From Nitrosopumilaceae archaeon (GTDB lineage Archaea > Thermoproteota > Nitrososphaeria > Nitrososphaerales > Nitrosopumilaceae), in NCBI GenBank assembly GCA_024644385.1, contig JAHELB010000006.1, positions 1 to 57,132 on the forward strand: DNA of 57,132 nt, read 5' to 3'. Each line of letters begins with the position of its first letter. Position 1 is the first letter of the stretch. Positions 1-7,467 of this stretch are shown in pieces. The translations under genes and the position numbers were made by a program. Below the pieces are notes generated by a model that was not told the origin of the DNA, made no database searches, and worked only from the letters and a program-made list of their open reading frames with translations.

Positions 1-428
1 AGGAAACTATGATGGAGGAAACTATGATGGAGGAAACTATGATGGAGGAAACTATGATGGAGGAAACTATGATGGAGGAAACTATGATGGAGGAAACTAA
101 TAGGACTCCATACGCAGGAAATTTTGTCGGTGTAGGTGATGGAATCCATGATGCTCAGGGGGTTGCTTTTACGGTACCATTGGAAAATGGAAATACAGTA
201 CTAAGATTAGAGAATTTCAAGGCAACTAACGGTCCGGATTTGTTCGTGTACCTCTCAGCAGATAGGAATGCATCGGATTTTATCAATTTAGGAGATTTAA
301 AAGCTAGCAGTGGGAATCAAAATTACGACATTCCAAGTGATGTTGATCTTGACAAATACAACAAGGTTTTGATTTGGTGTAAAGCTTTCGGAGTTTTATT
401 TGGAAGTGCTGAATTATCGGTTCAATAA
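1..428 (+). CDS. DM13-domain secreted protein, N-terminus missing at window edge
   Basis: The reading frame is open to the left edge, so the true start and any signal peptide lie outside the window. What is visible is an array of MMEET repeats (6 full copies) followed by about 105 residues that match the DM13 domain: a GNFVGVGDGIHDAQG start, an LRLENFKATNGPDL core, and a VLIWCKAFGVLFGSAEL end with the single conserved cysteine. DM13 domains are found in secreted or membrane-attached proteins and have been proposed to act in redox or electron transfer; that role is not shown here. The Met/Glu/Thr repeat is probably a flexible linker between an anchor and the domain. A winged-helix regulator gene follows directly downstream. 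Confidence 0.82.
   Translation, partial: ETMMEETMMEETMMEETMMEETMMEETMMEETNRTPYAGNFVGVGDGIHDAQGVAFTVPLENGNTVLRLENFKATNGPDLFVYLSADRNASDFINLGDLKASSGNQNYDIPSDVDLDKYNKVLIWCKAFGVLFGSAELSVQ
9..98 (+). repeat. 15-bp tandem repeat, 6 exact copies (MMEET)
   Basis: Unit ATGATGGAGGAAACT is repeated exactly at 9, 24, 39, 54, 69 and 84, with a partial copy at 1-8, so the array continues beyond the window. It is in frame with the DM13 gene and adds five residues per copy. Perfect identity of copies points to recent slippage and probably to length variation between strains. Confidence 0.97.
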
Positions 429-455
429 TTTTTTTGGAAGATCACAAAAGGAATT

Positions 456-463
456 TTTTATAT
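456..463 (+). promoter_or_regulatory. TATA box for the 487 gene
   Basis: TTTTATAT is centred about 27 bp upstream of the ATG at 487, the spacing expected when an archaeal transcript starts at the start codon itself. This supports 487 as the start rather than the upstream ATG at 400, which lies inside the DM13 gene. Confidence 0.55.
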
Positions 464-486
464 CTGATACCAATCCTGAGCATTCA

Positions 487-879
487 ATGCTTAGGACATT
501 GATTGTTTTCCCAGTTTTTTCATTTTCATATTTAATACCAAATTCTTTGTTTTCGTTTTCGGGAACTGATAGTGAATCCTCGCAGCCCAATCCTAGATTC
601 AAAATGATACTTTGGCTCATTATTGCAGGTACAAGAGGTGGTGCAAATAGAGCAAAAATTCTAAATGTAATCCGAGACAAACCGAGGAACGCAAATCAGA
701 TTGCAAAGGAATTGAACCTGGATCACAAGACAATAGCACATCATGTTAAAATACTTTCCAAAAATGATTTAATTGAAAAGGCCCAAAAAGACTATGGTGC
801 AGAGTACCAGCTATCCCAGATAATGAAGAAAAATCAAAATGCATTAGAGGAGATTATAAGGAAAATTGGAACAAAGTAA
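487..879 (+). CDS. ArsR-like winged-helix transcriptional regulator
   Basis: Predicted DNA-binding regulator of 130 aa. Residues about 40-110 form a winged helix: GTRGGANRAKIL, then NANQIAKELNLDHKTIAHHV (recognition helix region) and ILSKNDLI. The N-terminal ~35 residues are hydrophobic and not found in the paralogue at 48483-48785, which matches this protein from LLW/ILW onwards; the start is therefore uncertain (ATG 487 fits the TATA box, TTG 547 would give a protein of usual length). A small three-helix membrane protein gene follows 27 bp later, the same order as at 48.2-48.8 kb. The regulator probably controls or senses through this partner, but the ligand is unknown. Confidence 0.8.
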   Translation: MLRTLIVFPVFSFSYLIPNSLFSFSGTDSESSQPNPRFKMILWLIIAGTRGGANRAKILNVIRDKPRNANQIAKELNLDHKTIAHHVKILSKNDLIEKAQKDYGAEYQLSQIMKKNQNALEEIIRKIGTK

Positions 880-906
880 TTTAAAATTTTGCAGGAGTAG
901 TTTTTG

Positions 907-1209
907 ATGGTAGATTTTATGTTAGCTGCAGTAGTGGCTGCATTTCTTAACATTGGATTGTTGCTAGTTACAATTATTACGTATGTTCAAAACATGACGG
1001 TGATTAGATCATACTATACCTCCGGGCTAGTTCTAGTCGCAGCTTTGCTAATGATTCAAAATATCGTGATTGTAATATTTTGGTTTACCCTTTACATGGA
1101 TGATAAGGCATTAATGATGTCAGCTGATATGGTAGCACATTACTTGTTTGCAATTAACGTGATTCAAACATTAGGATTATCTATTCTTGTGTGGATTACA
1201 AGAAGATAG
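907..1209 (+). CDS. Small three-helix membrane protein, partner of winged-helix regulator
   Basis: 100-aa protein made almost entirely of three transmembrane helices (about residues 4-26, 37-60 and 74-97) with a short DDKALMMSADM loop. AGGAG at 893-897 lies 9 bp before the ATG at 907; a TTG at 904 is an alternative. It shares length, helix layout and gene neighbour with the protein at 48173-48457, although sequence similarity is weak. The pairing with a winged-helix regulator suggests a membrane sensor or an anti-regulator, which is inference. It resembles the DUF7521-type proteins that sit beside ArsR-like genes in haloarchaea; I cannot confirm membership. Confidence 0.75.
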   Translation: MVDFMLAAVVAAFLNIGLLLVTIITYVQNMTVIRSYYTSGLVLVAALLMIQNIVIVIFWFTLYMDDKALMMSADMVAHYLFAINVIQTLGLSILVWITRR

Positions 1210-1335
1210 TACTAAAAACAAGAATCTAAATTTCAAAATCTCTGAGTTTATTTTTTATTTTAATTTATAAAATTGGATTGAAGTTAAAAATCAAAGTTCA
1301 ATAATATTAATTAGACCTAAAATTACAAAAATTTT

Positions 1336-1704
1336 ATGCCTGCAAAAGGAAAAGTGAGTTTGTTGCGTCAGACAATCTATTGCTTTATACCAATAATGGA
1401 TCTTTATGCAGCGTATCACATAAAAAAATTAAGATGGTATCTTCTCATAATGCTGGTTATTGGAATTCCATTGAGTATAATTTCCTCAGTAGTAAATCCA
1501 ATGCCTGAGACTTTTGATGAAGGAAAATTATTTTTAGAAAATCAAGAAATTAATTGGGAGTATGCAATTTTAGGGGAAAATCCTTCTTTAACCATTGCCA
1601 CAACCATAATTTATCAAGCTATAGTGTTTGGAGTAGCCGTGTACATCATTAGAAAATGGTCAAAGCAATGGAATACGCAGTTTGATTTAGAAACTGCAAG
1701 TTAA
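1336..1704 (+). CDS. Small membrane protein of unknown function
   Basis: 122 aa with an amphipathic N-terminus, one helix at about residues 36-56 (LLIMLVIGIPLSIISSVV) and a second at about 86-107, separated by an acidic 30-residue loop (ETFDEGKLFLENQEINWEY) probably outside the cell. The C-terminus KKW/RKWSKQW is basic and likely cytoplasmic. I do not recognise a family with a known role. An AT-rich TATA-like tract at about 1300-1311 lies upstream of the ATG. It is flanked by the convergent hotdog gene. Confidence 0.7.
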   Translation: MPAKGKVSLLRQTIYCFIPIMDLYAAYHIKKLRWYLLIMLVIGIPLSIISSVVNPMPETFDEGKLFLENQEINWEYAILGENPSLTIATTIIYQAIVFGVAVYIIRKWSKQWNTQFDLETAS

Positions 1705-1737
1705 TTAAAGGCAAAAAAAACCATTTTAAACTAAATC

Positions 1738-2220
1738 TTATTTCCTTTGAGCCATTCTGGAGGGCTCACCACTCTTAATTTTATTAAAGTCATTGATAAC
1801 CTCAGAATCATTTGATTCAATGTGTTGTATGTTAGTTCTCTGTTTTTCCTTTACAACGACTGCAGTCCCAATAGCTTTTGCTACTAAAATTGGAGGTTCT
1901 AATACATCACAAGCAGATTCTTGGTTTAGATTTTTTGATGAAGAAATTATTTTAAATGCCTCAAAAATTATTTTCCTGCTAGTATTTCCAACTGAAACAA
2001 TTTTTCCAACAATTTCTAAAAAATCTCCACCATGTACTGGCTCAAGAAATTCAACTTTTTCATATGCCCGTAAAAGCCCCTCATCTCCGTCATGACGAAT
2101 GGTTAATTCTGTTGCTACATCCCCAAAAAGCTCCATAATATGAGCACCGTCTACCAGATCTCCTGCATAATGAACATCACTGGTGCTAATTCGTACGCGT
2201 AAGGTTACTTTGGGAAACAT
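1738..2220 (-). CDS. Hotdog-fold protein, 3-aminobutyryl-CoA ammonia-lyase-like
   Basis: 160-aa single hotdog-fold protein. Features that match 3-aminobutyryl-CoA ammonia-lyase (Kal) and related acyl-CoA hotdog enzymes are VRISTSDVHYAGDLVDGA near the N-terminus, LFGDVATELTIRHDGDEG, and VEFLEPVHGGDFLEIVGKI followed by VGNTSRKIIFEA. Kal interconverts 3-aminobutyryl-CoA and crotonyl-CoA plus ammonia. In an organism that runs a crotonyl-CoA-containing carbon-fixation cycle a crotonyl-CoA-type ligand is plausible, but the substrate cannot be read from sequence; a thioesterase is the main alternative. The last ~50 residues are a polar tail beyond the fold. Single gene, not in an operon. Confidence 0.75.
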   Translation of the reverse strand: MFPKVTLRVRISTSDVHYAGDLVDGAHIMELFGDVATELTIRHDGDEGLLRAYEKVEFLEPVHGGDFLEIVGKIVSVGNTSRKIIFEAFKIISSSKNLNQESACDVLEPPILVAKAIGTAVVVKEKQRTNIQHIESNDSEVINDFNKIKSGEPSRMAQRK

Positions 2221-2381
2221 TCCTGTAAAATTGGTAATACTTCTTTGGATATTAGATTTTTTCGTATTTAAAAATGAGTAAAGAGGAATTAAACTATGTT
2301 AAGGTAAATGGGTTTGTGGATTTAGTCATAAATTTAGAAAACAAAACAAACTTTTTCTATTTTGGGTTTTTTAAGTTAGAT

Positions 2382-2738
2382 ATGAAAATCCTGGTAATTG
2401 ATGATAATAAAGAAAACACATCAAGACTTTCAAAATTCTTTGAGGAAAAAGGGTTTTCCATCATTATTTCAAATGATCCAATGGTAGGTCTTCAAAATAT
2501 TCAACAGGAAAAATTTGATGTGATTCTTTTGAACGTTAGTACACCAGTGGTCTCCGGAATTGGGGTAATCGAATTGTTAGCATCGGATAACATTCTGAAA
2601 GATCAAAATATTTTAATTTTTTCTGAGGAAGATATTCCAAACATTCAATTAAAAAATTTGTTGAGGAGAGATGGGGTAAATGGTTTTTTGAAAAAACCAA
2701 TAGACCTTGATCAGCTTTTGACAATAATTAATATTTGA
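2382..2738 (+). CDS. Degenerate (pseudo-)receiver domain protein
   Basis: 118-aa stand-alone receiver domain. It aligns along its whole length with the receiver at 39988-40344 (MKxLxxDDN, SNDP/TNDP, LKKPI near the C-terminus). The acidic pair D7-D8 and the late lysine are kept, but the phospho-acceptor position is asparagine (N51 in VILLNVSTP where the paralogue has VVLLDISMP). It therefore probably cannot be phosphorylated in the usual way and may act as a constitutive or decoy receiver. An upstream in-frame ATG at 2274 would add 36 residues unlike any receiver, so ATG 2382 is preferred. Confidence 0.85.
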   Translation: MKILVIDDNKENTSRLSKFFEEKGFSIIISNDPMVGLQNIQQEKFDVILLNVSTPVVSGIGVIELLASDNILKDQNILIFSEEDIPNIQLKNLLRRDGVNGFLKKPIDLDQLLTIINI

Positions 2739-2787
2739 ATTTTGACTCCAAAAATCCAATTAAAGAAATATCAAAAATCATTTTGTT

Positions 2788-3738
2788 TTAATTTCCATCA
2801 ATATTGCAATTTGAGGTTCCAGGTAAGCAATACACTTGAAACTTCCACAAATGAGTTTGGGAAGACCCGTTACCTGAGACACTAATGTATGCTAAAAGCG
2901 TCTCTAAATCGTCAAAGCTTTTTGGAATCTCCCATGAAAAAATAAAATAACCATTTTGATTTGTAAAACCATCAAACTCTCGAATTATATTCTCACCGTA
3001 GTTTTCTATGGTTAAACTGACTTTTGCGCCCTCGATTGGATGGTATCCGTCAGAAACACGGACATTGATTGTATGTGTTGTCCCCCGCCTTACCAACTCT
3101 TCACCATTAATTACAACTTGGAGTTTGGGAGATGCAGTTTTGTCATTTACAATCAATCCCAAGTTTGCCAAGTGTTGAATCGAAAAAATCATCTCAGAAA
3201 CAGTAATTTTGTCTTCTGCTAACCATTCAAAGGATTTAACCAGCCAGGGAGGAAAGTCATTTGTGGGCAAGCGTGTTTTGGTCAAATGAAAAAAAGAAGT
3301 AGACTTTTTCTCGCCTGCAAATTCCGATTCCACCATGTAAGTTCCTGTTTGGGATTTCCAGGTAATTGGATATACAGTAAAGTACTGACCGGTCTCAAGG
3401 AGGGGTGATTTGATAATCTCCGTTCTGCCGTCAGGGGAGGTAATCTGTAAATTTACATTTGCAGTCCTACCGTATTCGTTTATTCGTCCTGAAATTTTGA
3501 TAAAATCTGTCTCACCAATTCCAGGGATGGTGTATATTTGTTGAATACCATGTGAGTTTTTAATTAATTTTTGATCGGAAAGTTTTTCAAGTATCGACTT
3601 GACTGCTTTAGCATCAAGTCTATTCTCAAAATACAGCTGTGTTACATCCTCTTTTACCCAACCAGGAATATGAAGATCTCCATATGCGAAAGCACCTGTA
3701 ACTGTTAACAAACACGAAATTATTGCAATTGTTTTCAT
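2788..3738 (-). CDS. Secreted protein with two PxWV-helical modules and Ig-like domain
   Basis: 316 aa with a clear signal peptide (MKTIAIISCLLTVTGAFAYG). After it come a short helical module starting IPGWVKEDV and, at about residue 160, a second one (FPPWLVKSFEWLAEDKI then IFSIQHLANLGLI). Between them is a beta-rich region (ISGRINEYGRTANVNLQIT) and after them an Ig-like domain of the A-macroglobulin/bacterial-Ig kind (VNVRVSDGYHPIEGAKVSLTI). The helical module also ends the sugar dehydrogenase at 16509-17834. Probably exported and surface bound; function unknown. The downstream gene in the same direction belongs to a different transcript, as 3746-4021 is upstream of it. Confidence 0.78.
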   Translation of the reverse strand: MKTIAIISCLLTVTGAFAYGDLHIPGWVKEDVTQLYFENRLDAKAVKSILEKLSDQKLIKNSHGIQQIYTIPGIGETDFIKISGRINEYGRTANVNLQITSPDGRTEIIKSPLLETGQYFTVYPITWKSQTGTYMVESEFAGEKKSTSFFHLTKTRLPTNDFPPWLVKSFEWLAEDKITVSEMIFSIQHLANLGLIVNDKTASPKLQVVINGEELVRRGTTHTINVRVSDGYHPIEGAKVSLTIENYGENIIREFDGFTNQNGYFIFSWEIPKSFDDLETLLAYISVSGNGSSQTHLWKFQVYCLPGTSNCNIDGN

Positions 3739-3745
3739 TATACAT

Positions 3746-4021
3746 TCAAGATGGTTCTTGGTCTACCCTTATTTTTTCTTCCAAATCTTCAATGCCTAAC
3801 TCATCATTCGTAGAATAACCGACTGGTTTCTCTAAACCATATGTACTAGTCTTTTTTTTGACTTGCCCCGAATGATCTTGGGTCAATTTATGGAGGTATT
3901 TTCTATCTGAAATATTCAACATTTTATTTTTCTCGAGGGTTTCTTTGATGTGCTTTAGTCTGGGAATATCCCCATATCCTATCTCCAACATTCTTTTGGC
4001 ATCCTCAAGAAGCGAAGTCAT
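3746..4021 (-). CDS. Hypothetical charged protein
   Basis: 91 aa, soluble, rich in Lys, Glu and Asp, mainly helical in the first half (LLEDAKRMLEIGYGDIPRLKHIKETLEKN), then a polar tail with an acidic ELGIEDLEEKIRVDQE end. It lies 7 bp upstream of the secreted-protein gene 2788-3738 on the same strand, so the two may be co-transcribed. No recognised domain. Confidence 0.6.
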   Translation of the reverse strand: MTSLLEDAKRMLEIGYGDIPRLKHIKETLEKNKMLNISDRKYLHKLTQDHSGQVKKKTSTYGLEKPVGYSTNDELGIEDLEEKIRVDQEPS

Positions 4022-4089
4022 AATGTATTAGTCAGCCCAGGATAATTAAATCAATTTCTCATTATTATTACAAACCTTGTCGAAAAAAG

Positions 4090-4371
4090 TTACAGATCCA
4101 AACCAAATGATCCTGCAACATTTGAAAATTTCATGTAGGATTCCAAGTATTGACTTCCTTTTGGAGTAATTACAAAGGTGTTTTTACCATCATACTCTAT
4201 TTTGTTGATCAATTCTGAGCCTGTTAAATTTTCGAGGAATTTTGATAATCTAGTATGTGAAAGATTGGCTTTTGCAAGCAACCTCGTAGTCTTTATTCCT
4301 TCTTCTCCAGATTCTCTTGTTGCAGAAAGAAGATCCCCAACAATTTGCATACTGGTTCTGTAATTCACCAT
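4090..4371 (-). CDS. Winged-helix DNA-binding protein (HTH_45 type)
   Basis: 93-aa winged helix of the small archaeal type often found in Nitrososphaerota (HTH_45-like). Helices at about 5-18 (MQIVGDLLSATRES), 25-33 and 38-50 (SHTRLSKFLENLTGSELI), then a wing YDGKNTFVITPKGSQYLE. The TPKG.xxL ending is characteristic of this group. Likely a dimeric transcription regulator; the target is unknown. The nearby 4250-4474 minus-strand frame overlaps it in another frame and is a shadow. Confidence 0.8.
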   Translation of the reverse strand: MVNYRTSMQIVGDLLSATRESGEEGIKTTRLLAKANLSHTRLSKFLENLTGSELINKIEYDGKNTFVITPKGSQYLESYMKFSNVAGSFGLDL

Positions 4372-4601
4372 ATTTACCGTAATTAGAATTATAATAAAAG
4401 GAGAATGAATGATTTCTCAGTGAATTTGTTGTAAAATGATCATTTTTATGATAAAGCTTGTAGCTAACGCACAATTACAAATAATTTTCTCAATTTTATG
4501 AACTGTTGTCTCATACCTGGTAAGACACTGGCATTTTTTAGACATTACGATTTTCCAAAAACAATTCGCCACGATTTGTCTTGTACCTAGCTGCTGAATT
4601 A

Positions 4602-4845
4602 CTAGTTTAACATGTAGGCAAATGAGTAGGATTTATGCCTGTTTAGCCTTAACCACGTTTTTGGATTTATATCTAAAAGATCTGAATTCTTAACCGCCAA
4701 AACTTTTTTCTCTTTGTTGAGAATATTTTCCTTTATCGTTTTTCCCAAAGAGAATAATTTCAATAATGTTGGCCTTATCTTCTGTTGTAATTTCGAATCC
4801 ACGAGACTGAAGATAGTTAAAAAGCTGTTCAGAGTGTATTTTCAT
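4602..4845 (-). pseudogene. Small gene apparently split by a frameshift
   Basis: An ATG at 4845 (minus strand) has a strong Shine-Dalgarno GGGAGATGA just upstream and opens a 51-codon frame, MKIHSEQLFNYLQSRGFEIT..., that stops at 4690. The adjacent frame is open from 4802 to 4602 and carries a more protein-like C-terminal half (GKTIKENILNKEKKVLAVKN, then a DINPKTWLRLN stretch). Removing one G from the GGG run at about 4746-4748 would join them into one ~80-aa protein. Either a real frameshift, a sequencing error, or a true 51-aa protein. No family recognised. Confidence 0.45.
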
Positions 4846-4863
4846 AAGTCATCTCCCTAGTTT

Positions 4864-4879
4864 TGGTTTAAACAAACCA
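4864..4879. repeat. Short inverted repeat upstream of 4845 gene
   Basis: TGGTTTAAACAAACCA is a 6-bp inverted repeat with a 4-base centre (TGGTTT / AAACCA), placed about 20-35 bp upstream of the minus-strand start at 4845. It could be an operator, but a chance palindrome in AT-rich DNA is also possible. Confidence 0.35.
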
Positions 4880-5099
4880 TGATTTATTGTTTGAAAGGTT
4901 AAAAAAATTCTTGTGCCAAAAGTTTTCGTTAAATTAATCTAAAATTATTTGTTATAGTTACTTCTTACCGGTTTAATAGGAAAAACTTTTTTTTACCCTA
5001 AAATCAAATATTTGTAAATTATTTATTGAGATTATTAAAAATATGATAAGAACGATTTGCATAAATTGATTTGCCTACTATTATAAGATTTTAGGATTC

Positions 5100-5108
5100 A
5101 AATATAAA
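5100..5108 (+). promoter_or_regulatory. TATA box for the 5131 gene
   Basis: AAATATAAA centred 27 bp upstream of the ATG at 5131, giving a predicted leaderless transcript and supporting that start. Confidence 0.55.
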
Positions 5109-5130
5109 CAAGTTATGACTACTTAGATGC

Positions 5131-5667
5131 ATGAACAAAACGGATAAAAATGTCAGACATCAGGACCAGACAGGATCAGTTTCCAAGCAACAAGTTAAAA
5201 CAAAGCAAATTGTATCCCAACAAATTAAAAGTGAATCAACCCCTAAGCCAGAAATTAGATCAGAGACATCACAAGAATTTTTCCTTACATACAAACAAAA
5301 TGTAGAGAAATACTTTGATCAAATGGAACAATCTATTCCAAAATACTATCAAACATTATCTGAATTACAACAAGAGTTTCTTCAAGCCTGGGAAAATATG
5401 TTTAATGCTAGCATAGCCGTTCAAAAGGAATTTAGTAGTAAAACTGGATTGGATTCCAAACAATCAAGTATTGCTAGTAAATTTGTTTCAGATACAACTG
5501 AAGCAGCTATTAGAGCTCGAACTGTGAGGGACAAAATATTTTTGACATCCATTGACACTACCAAAGAAAACATAAAAGAATGGAATAGACGATCACAAGA
5601 ATTTGCAGATTTGAATCGAAGGATATTGCAGTCTTGGGTTTCATCATTTACGGCTAGGAAAAACTAG
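5131..5667 (+). CDS. Phasin-like helical protein
   Basis: 178 aa. The first ~50 residues are polar and Gln/Lys/Ser-rich, with no signal peptide. From about residue 55 it is a continuous amphipathic helical region (YKQNVEKYFDQMEQSIPKYY, LQQEFLQAWENMFNASIAVQ) ending in NRRILQSWVSSFTARKN. This composition and repeated W/F-containing helices resemble phasin or PhaE-type proteins that coat polyhydroxyalkanoate granules, but no PHA synthase gene is in the window and the similarity is only in pattern. Any helical scaffold protein is a fair alternative. Confidence 0.6.
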   Translation: MNKTDKNVRHQDQTGSVSKQQVKTKQIVSQQIKSESTPKPEIRSETSQEFFLTYKQNVEKYFDQMEQSIPKYYQTLSELQQEFLQAWENMFNASIAVQKEFSSKTGLDSKQSSIASKFVSDTTEAAIRARTVRDKIFLTSIDTTKENIKEWNRRSQEFADLNRRILQSWVSSFTARKN

Positions 5668-5724
5668 GCGTAAATTTTCTATTTTTATTTAAAATTGTAA
5701 CAATTTTTCTGTTTCAAAATCATA

Positions 5725-7179
5725 TTATCTTTTAATTGCTAGAAACCTTGAATCATCAGAGTTCCAAATTATCTTAATATCTAGATTGTTTTTAAAGTCA
5801 TTTGACATTTTTTGAATTTGTTTATGAGTGTCTATGTTAATATCCTCCAATGCCTGTGATTTTTCATCTAGGATTTGTTCCATGTTTGATTCATGGTTTT
5901 TTCGCAATTCCATAATTTGAATAGCAAGTTCATCTTTGGTCATTCCATCTTTGGAATAAAATTTATCGAGTAGATCTTTTTCCTCCTGTTTTGCAAAATT
6001 TTCAGCTTCTTTGTACATTTGATCATAGTTTTTCTTTAATTGAATTTGATCAAGAGTATGTAAATCATAAAGGTCGTTAATCTCTTGATTTAATTCAAAT
6101 ATTTGATTTTCAATTTTTTTTTCTTGGTCTTTATCCAGTATAAATTGCGTAAGCTCATGTATCTCCCCTATCCCTCCTTCAATCCAAGTATCAGCAGTGG
6201 ATTCTAAAATACATCCATAATCTCTAGCCTCAATGTGATATGCAACAATATGCCCTTCTATGCATTGAGTTCCAGGAGTTGTTCTAATTGTTGGTGTAAG
6301 TGAATTGTCATCAAAAATTAATACGGTAGAGTCTACAATTTTTCCCATTCCACGCATTTGCCAAATTTCAGCAGTAGAATTTGTGATACATGCATAATCA
6401 TTTGTATGCAATCTATGCACTACAACATATCCTTTGCGACATTGAGTGTCAGGATTGGTTGCTAGAGATTCATAAGCATGCTTGTCATTAGGGTTTGCTA
6501 AAAGATATTCGGGATCTGATCTATAATCAGTGTAATAGTCAGCTAGTTGAGATTGGGTAAAGGGATTTTGAGGTAATTGTCCGGTAGAATTAAAAAGTAA
6601 TTGTTGTTTGTAAATTGCTAAATTATGTTTTACATTAAACTGAGCGTTCATTTCGATTAATTCTATTCTTTTAGTTTCAGCTGCCTTATGGTAGGCAGCC
6701 CTTGCCTCACTTAGACTCCCACCATTTGCTATTACTTTTTTTAGTGCTTCCCTGCCAGCATTTACCTTCATTTCCTTGAATTCAAATTGATCCCAAAATA
6801 CTCCCTTTATTTGGGGTGGTTTATCTTCTACAAATCTCTCGAAGGCAGCACGAGACGTATAGTTTGACCAGAGATTTTCCCATTCTAAAAGATCTTGATT
6901 GAGTCTTTCAAGTGCAATTTTTCGTTTTTCTTCTAGTTCTAGCTGAGCTTTTGTTCGTTCATACTCTCTTTTTTCCAAATCTTCAATCCATTTTTTTGTT
7001 TGTTCAATCTTTTCTAAAATATCTAAAGCAAGAGGATTGTTTAACAAATCTCCTGATAGTGTGTTTTGTTGACCTAAAACAATTGTATCGTTTTGTGCAT
7101 TACTTGGCCTTATGTCTAGGCCAAGGGGCAAACTCAATGTTAAAATCAAGATTAATGGAATGACTATCTGTCTCAACAT
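5725..7179 (-). CDS. Secreted coiled-coil protein with FWDQFEF domain and two Cys-pair repeats
   Basis: 484 aa with an N-terminal signal peptide (IVIPLILILTLSLPLGLDIR). Order: coiled coil (about 55-110), a ~95-residue domain marked by GVFWDQFEFKEMKVNAG and LIEMNAQFNVKHNLAIY, two ~37-residue repeats each with a cysteine pair (CRKGYVVVHRLHTNDYAC; CIEGHIVAYHIEARDYGC, each followed by STAxxW), and a long charged coiled coil to the end. The FWDQFEF domain reappears in the protein at 54459-55406. The Cys-pair repeats are diverged forms of the module in 13774-15120 and 25016-26296. Exported and probably cell-surface; function unknown. Confidence 0.8.
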   Translation of the reverse strand: MLRQIVIPLILILTLSLPLGLDIRPSNAQNDTIVLGQQNTLSGDLLNNPLALDILEKIEQTKKWIEDLEKREYERTKAQLELEEKRKIALERLNQDLLEWENLWSNYTSRAAFERFVEDKPPQIKGVFWDQFEFKEMKVNAGREALKKVIANGGSLSEARAAYHKAAETKRIELIEMNAQFNVKHNLAIYKQQLLFNSTGQLPQNPFTQSQLADYYTDYRSDPEYLLANPNDKHAYESLATNPDTQCRKGYVVVHRLHTNDYACITNSTAEIWQMRGMGKIVDSTVLIFDDNSLTPTIRTTPGTQCIEGHIVAYHIEARDYGCILESTADTWIEGGIGEIHELTQFILDKDQEKKIENQIFELNQEINDLYDLHTLDQIQLKKNYDQMYKEAENFAKQEEKDLLDKFYSKDGMTKDELAIQIMELRKNHESNMEQILDEKSQALEDINIDTHKQIQKMSNDFKNNLDIKIIWNSDDSRFLAIKR

Positions 7180-7440
7180 TCAATTAAAAATTAAATTGTA
7201 TTTATATGATCCTCAAAATTGTCACTCATTTTTTTATAAAAATTAATTTTTAATCCTACTTTTTGACAAATTGTATTATTACCAAAATATCAAGAGGATC
7301 CTTATTTTTTGTATTTTGTAAATTAGATGGTATGATGTATTTGGTCGGGGAATACATCTACCTATCTAAGTGAATTTTTTTTGTAATTGTATAATAAAAA
7401 CACCACGTACAATTCGTTCATCAGAATTCTCAGCAGTGCC

Positions 7441-7450
7441 TATATATTAA
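7441..7450 (+). promoter_or_regulatory. TATA box in front of intergenic hairpin
   Basis: TATATATTAA is centred 23-25 bp upstream of the first arm of the hairpin at 7468-7521, the position expected for a promoter that starts transcription at the hairpin. No protein-coding start follows at that distance. Confidence 0.4.
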
Positions 7451-7467
7451 ATTGTTATACTAGAAAC

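Noticed and set aside
400-486. Upstream ATG extension of the first winged-helix gene
   Set aside because: It overlaps the end of the DM13 gene and lies before the TATA box at 456-463; the paralogue at 48483-48785 has no such extension.
4250-4474. 74-aa minus-strand frame
   Set aside because: It overlaps the winged-helix gene 4090-4371 in another frame and has low-complexity Asn/Ser/Tyr composition unlike a protein.
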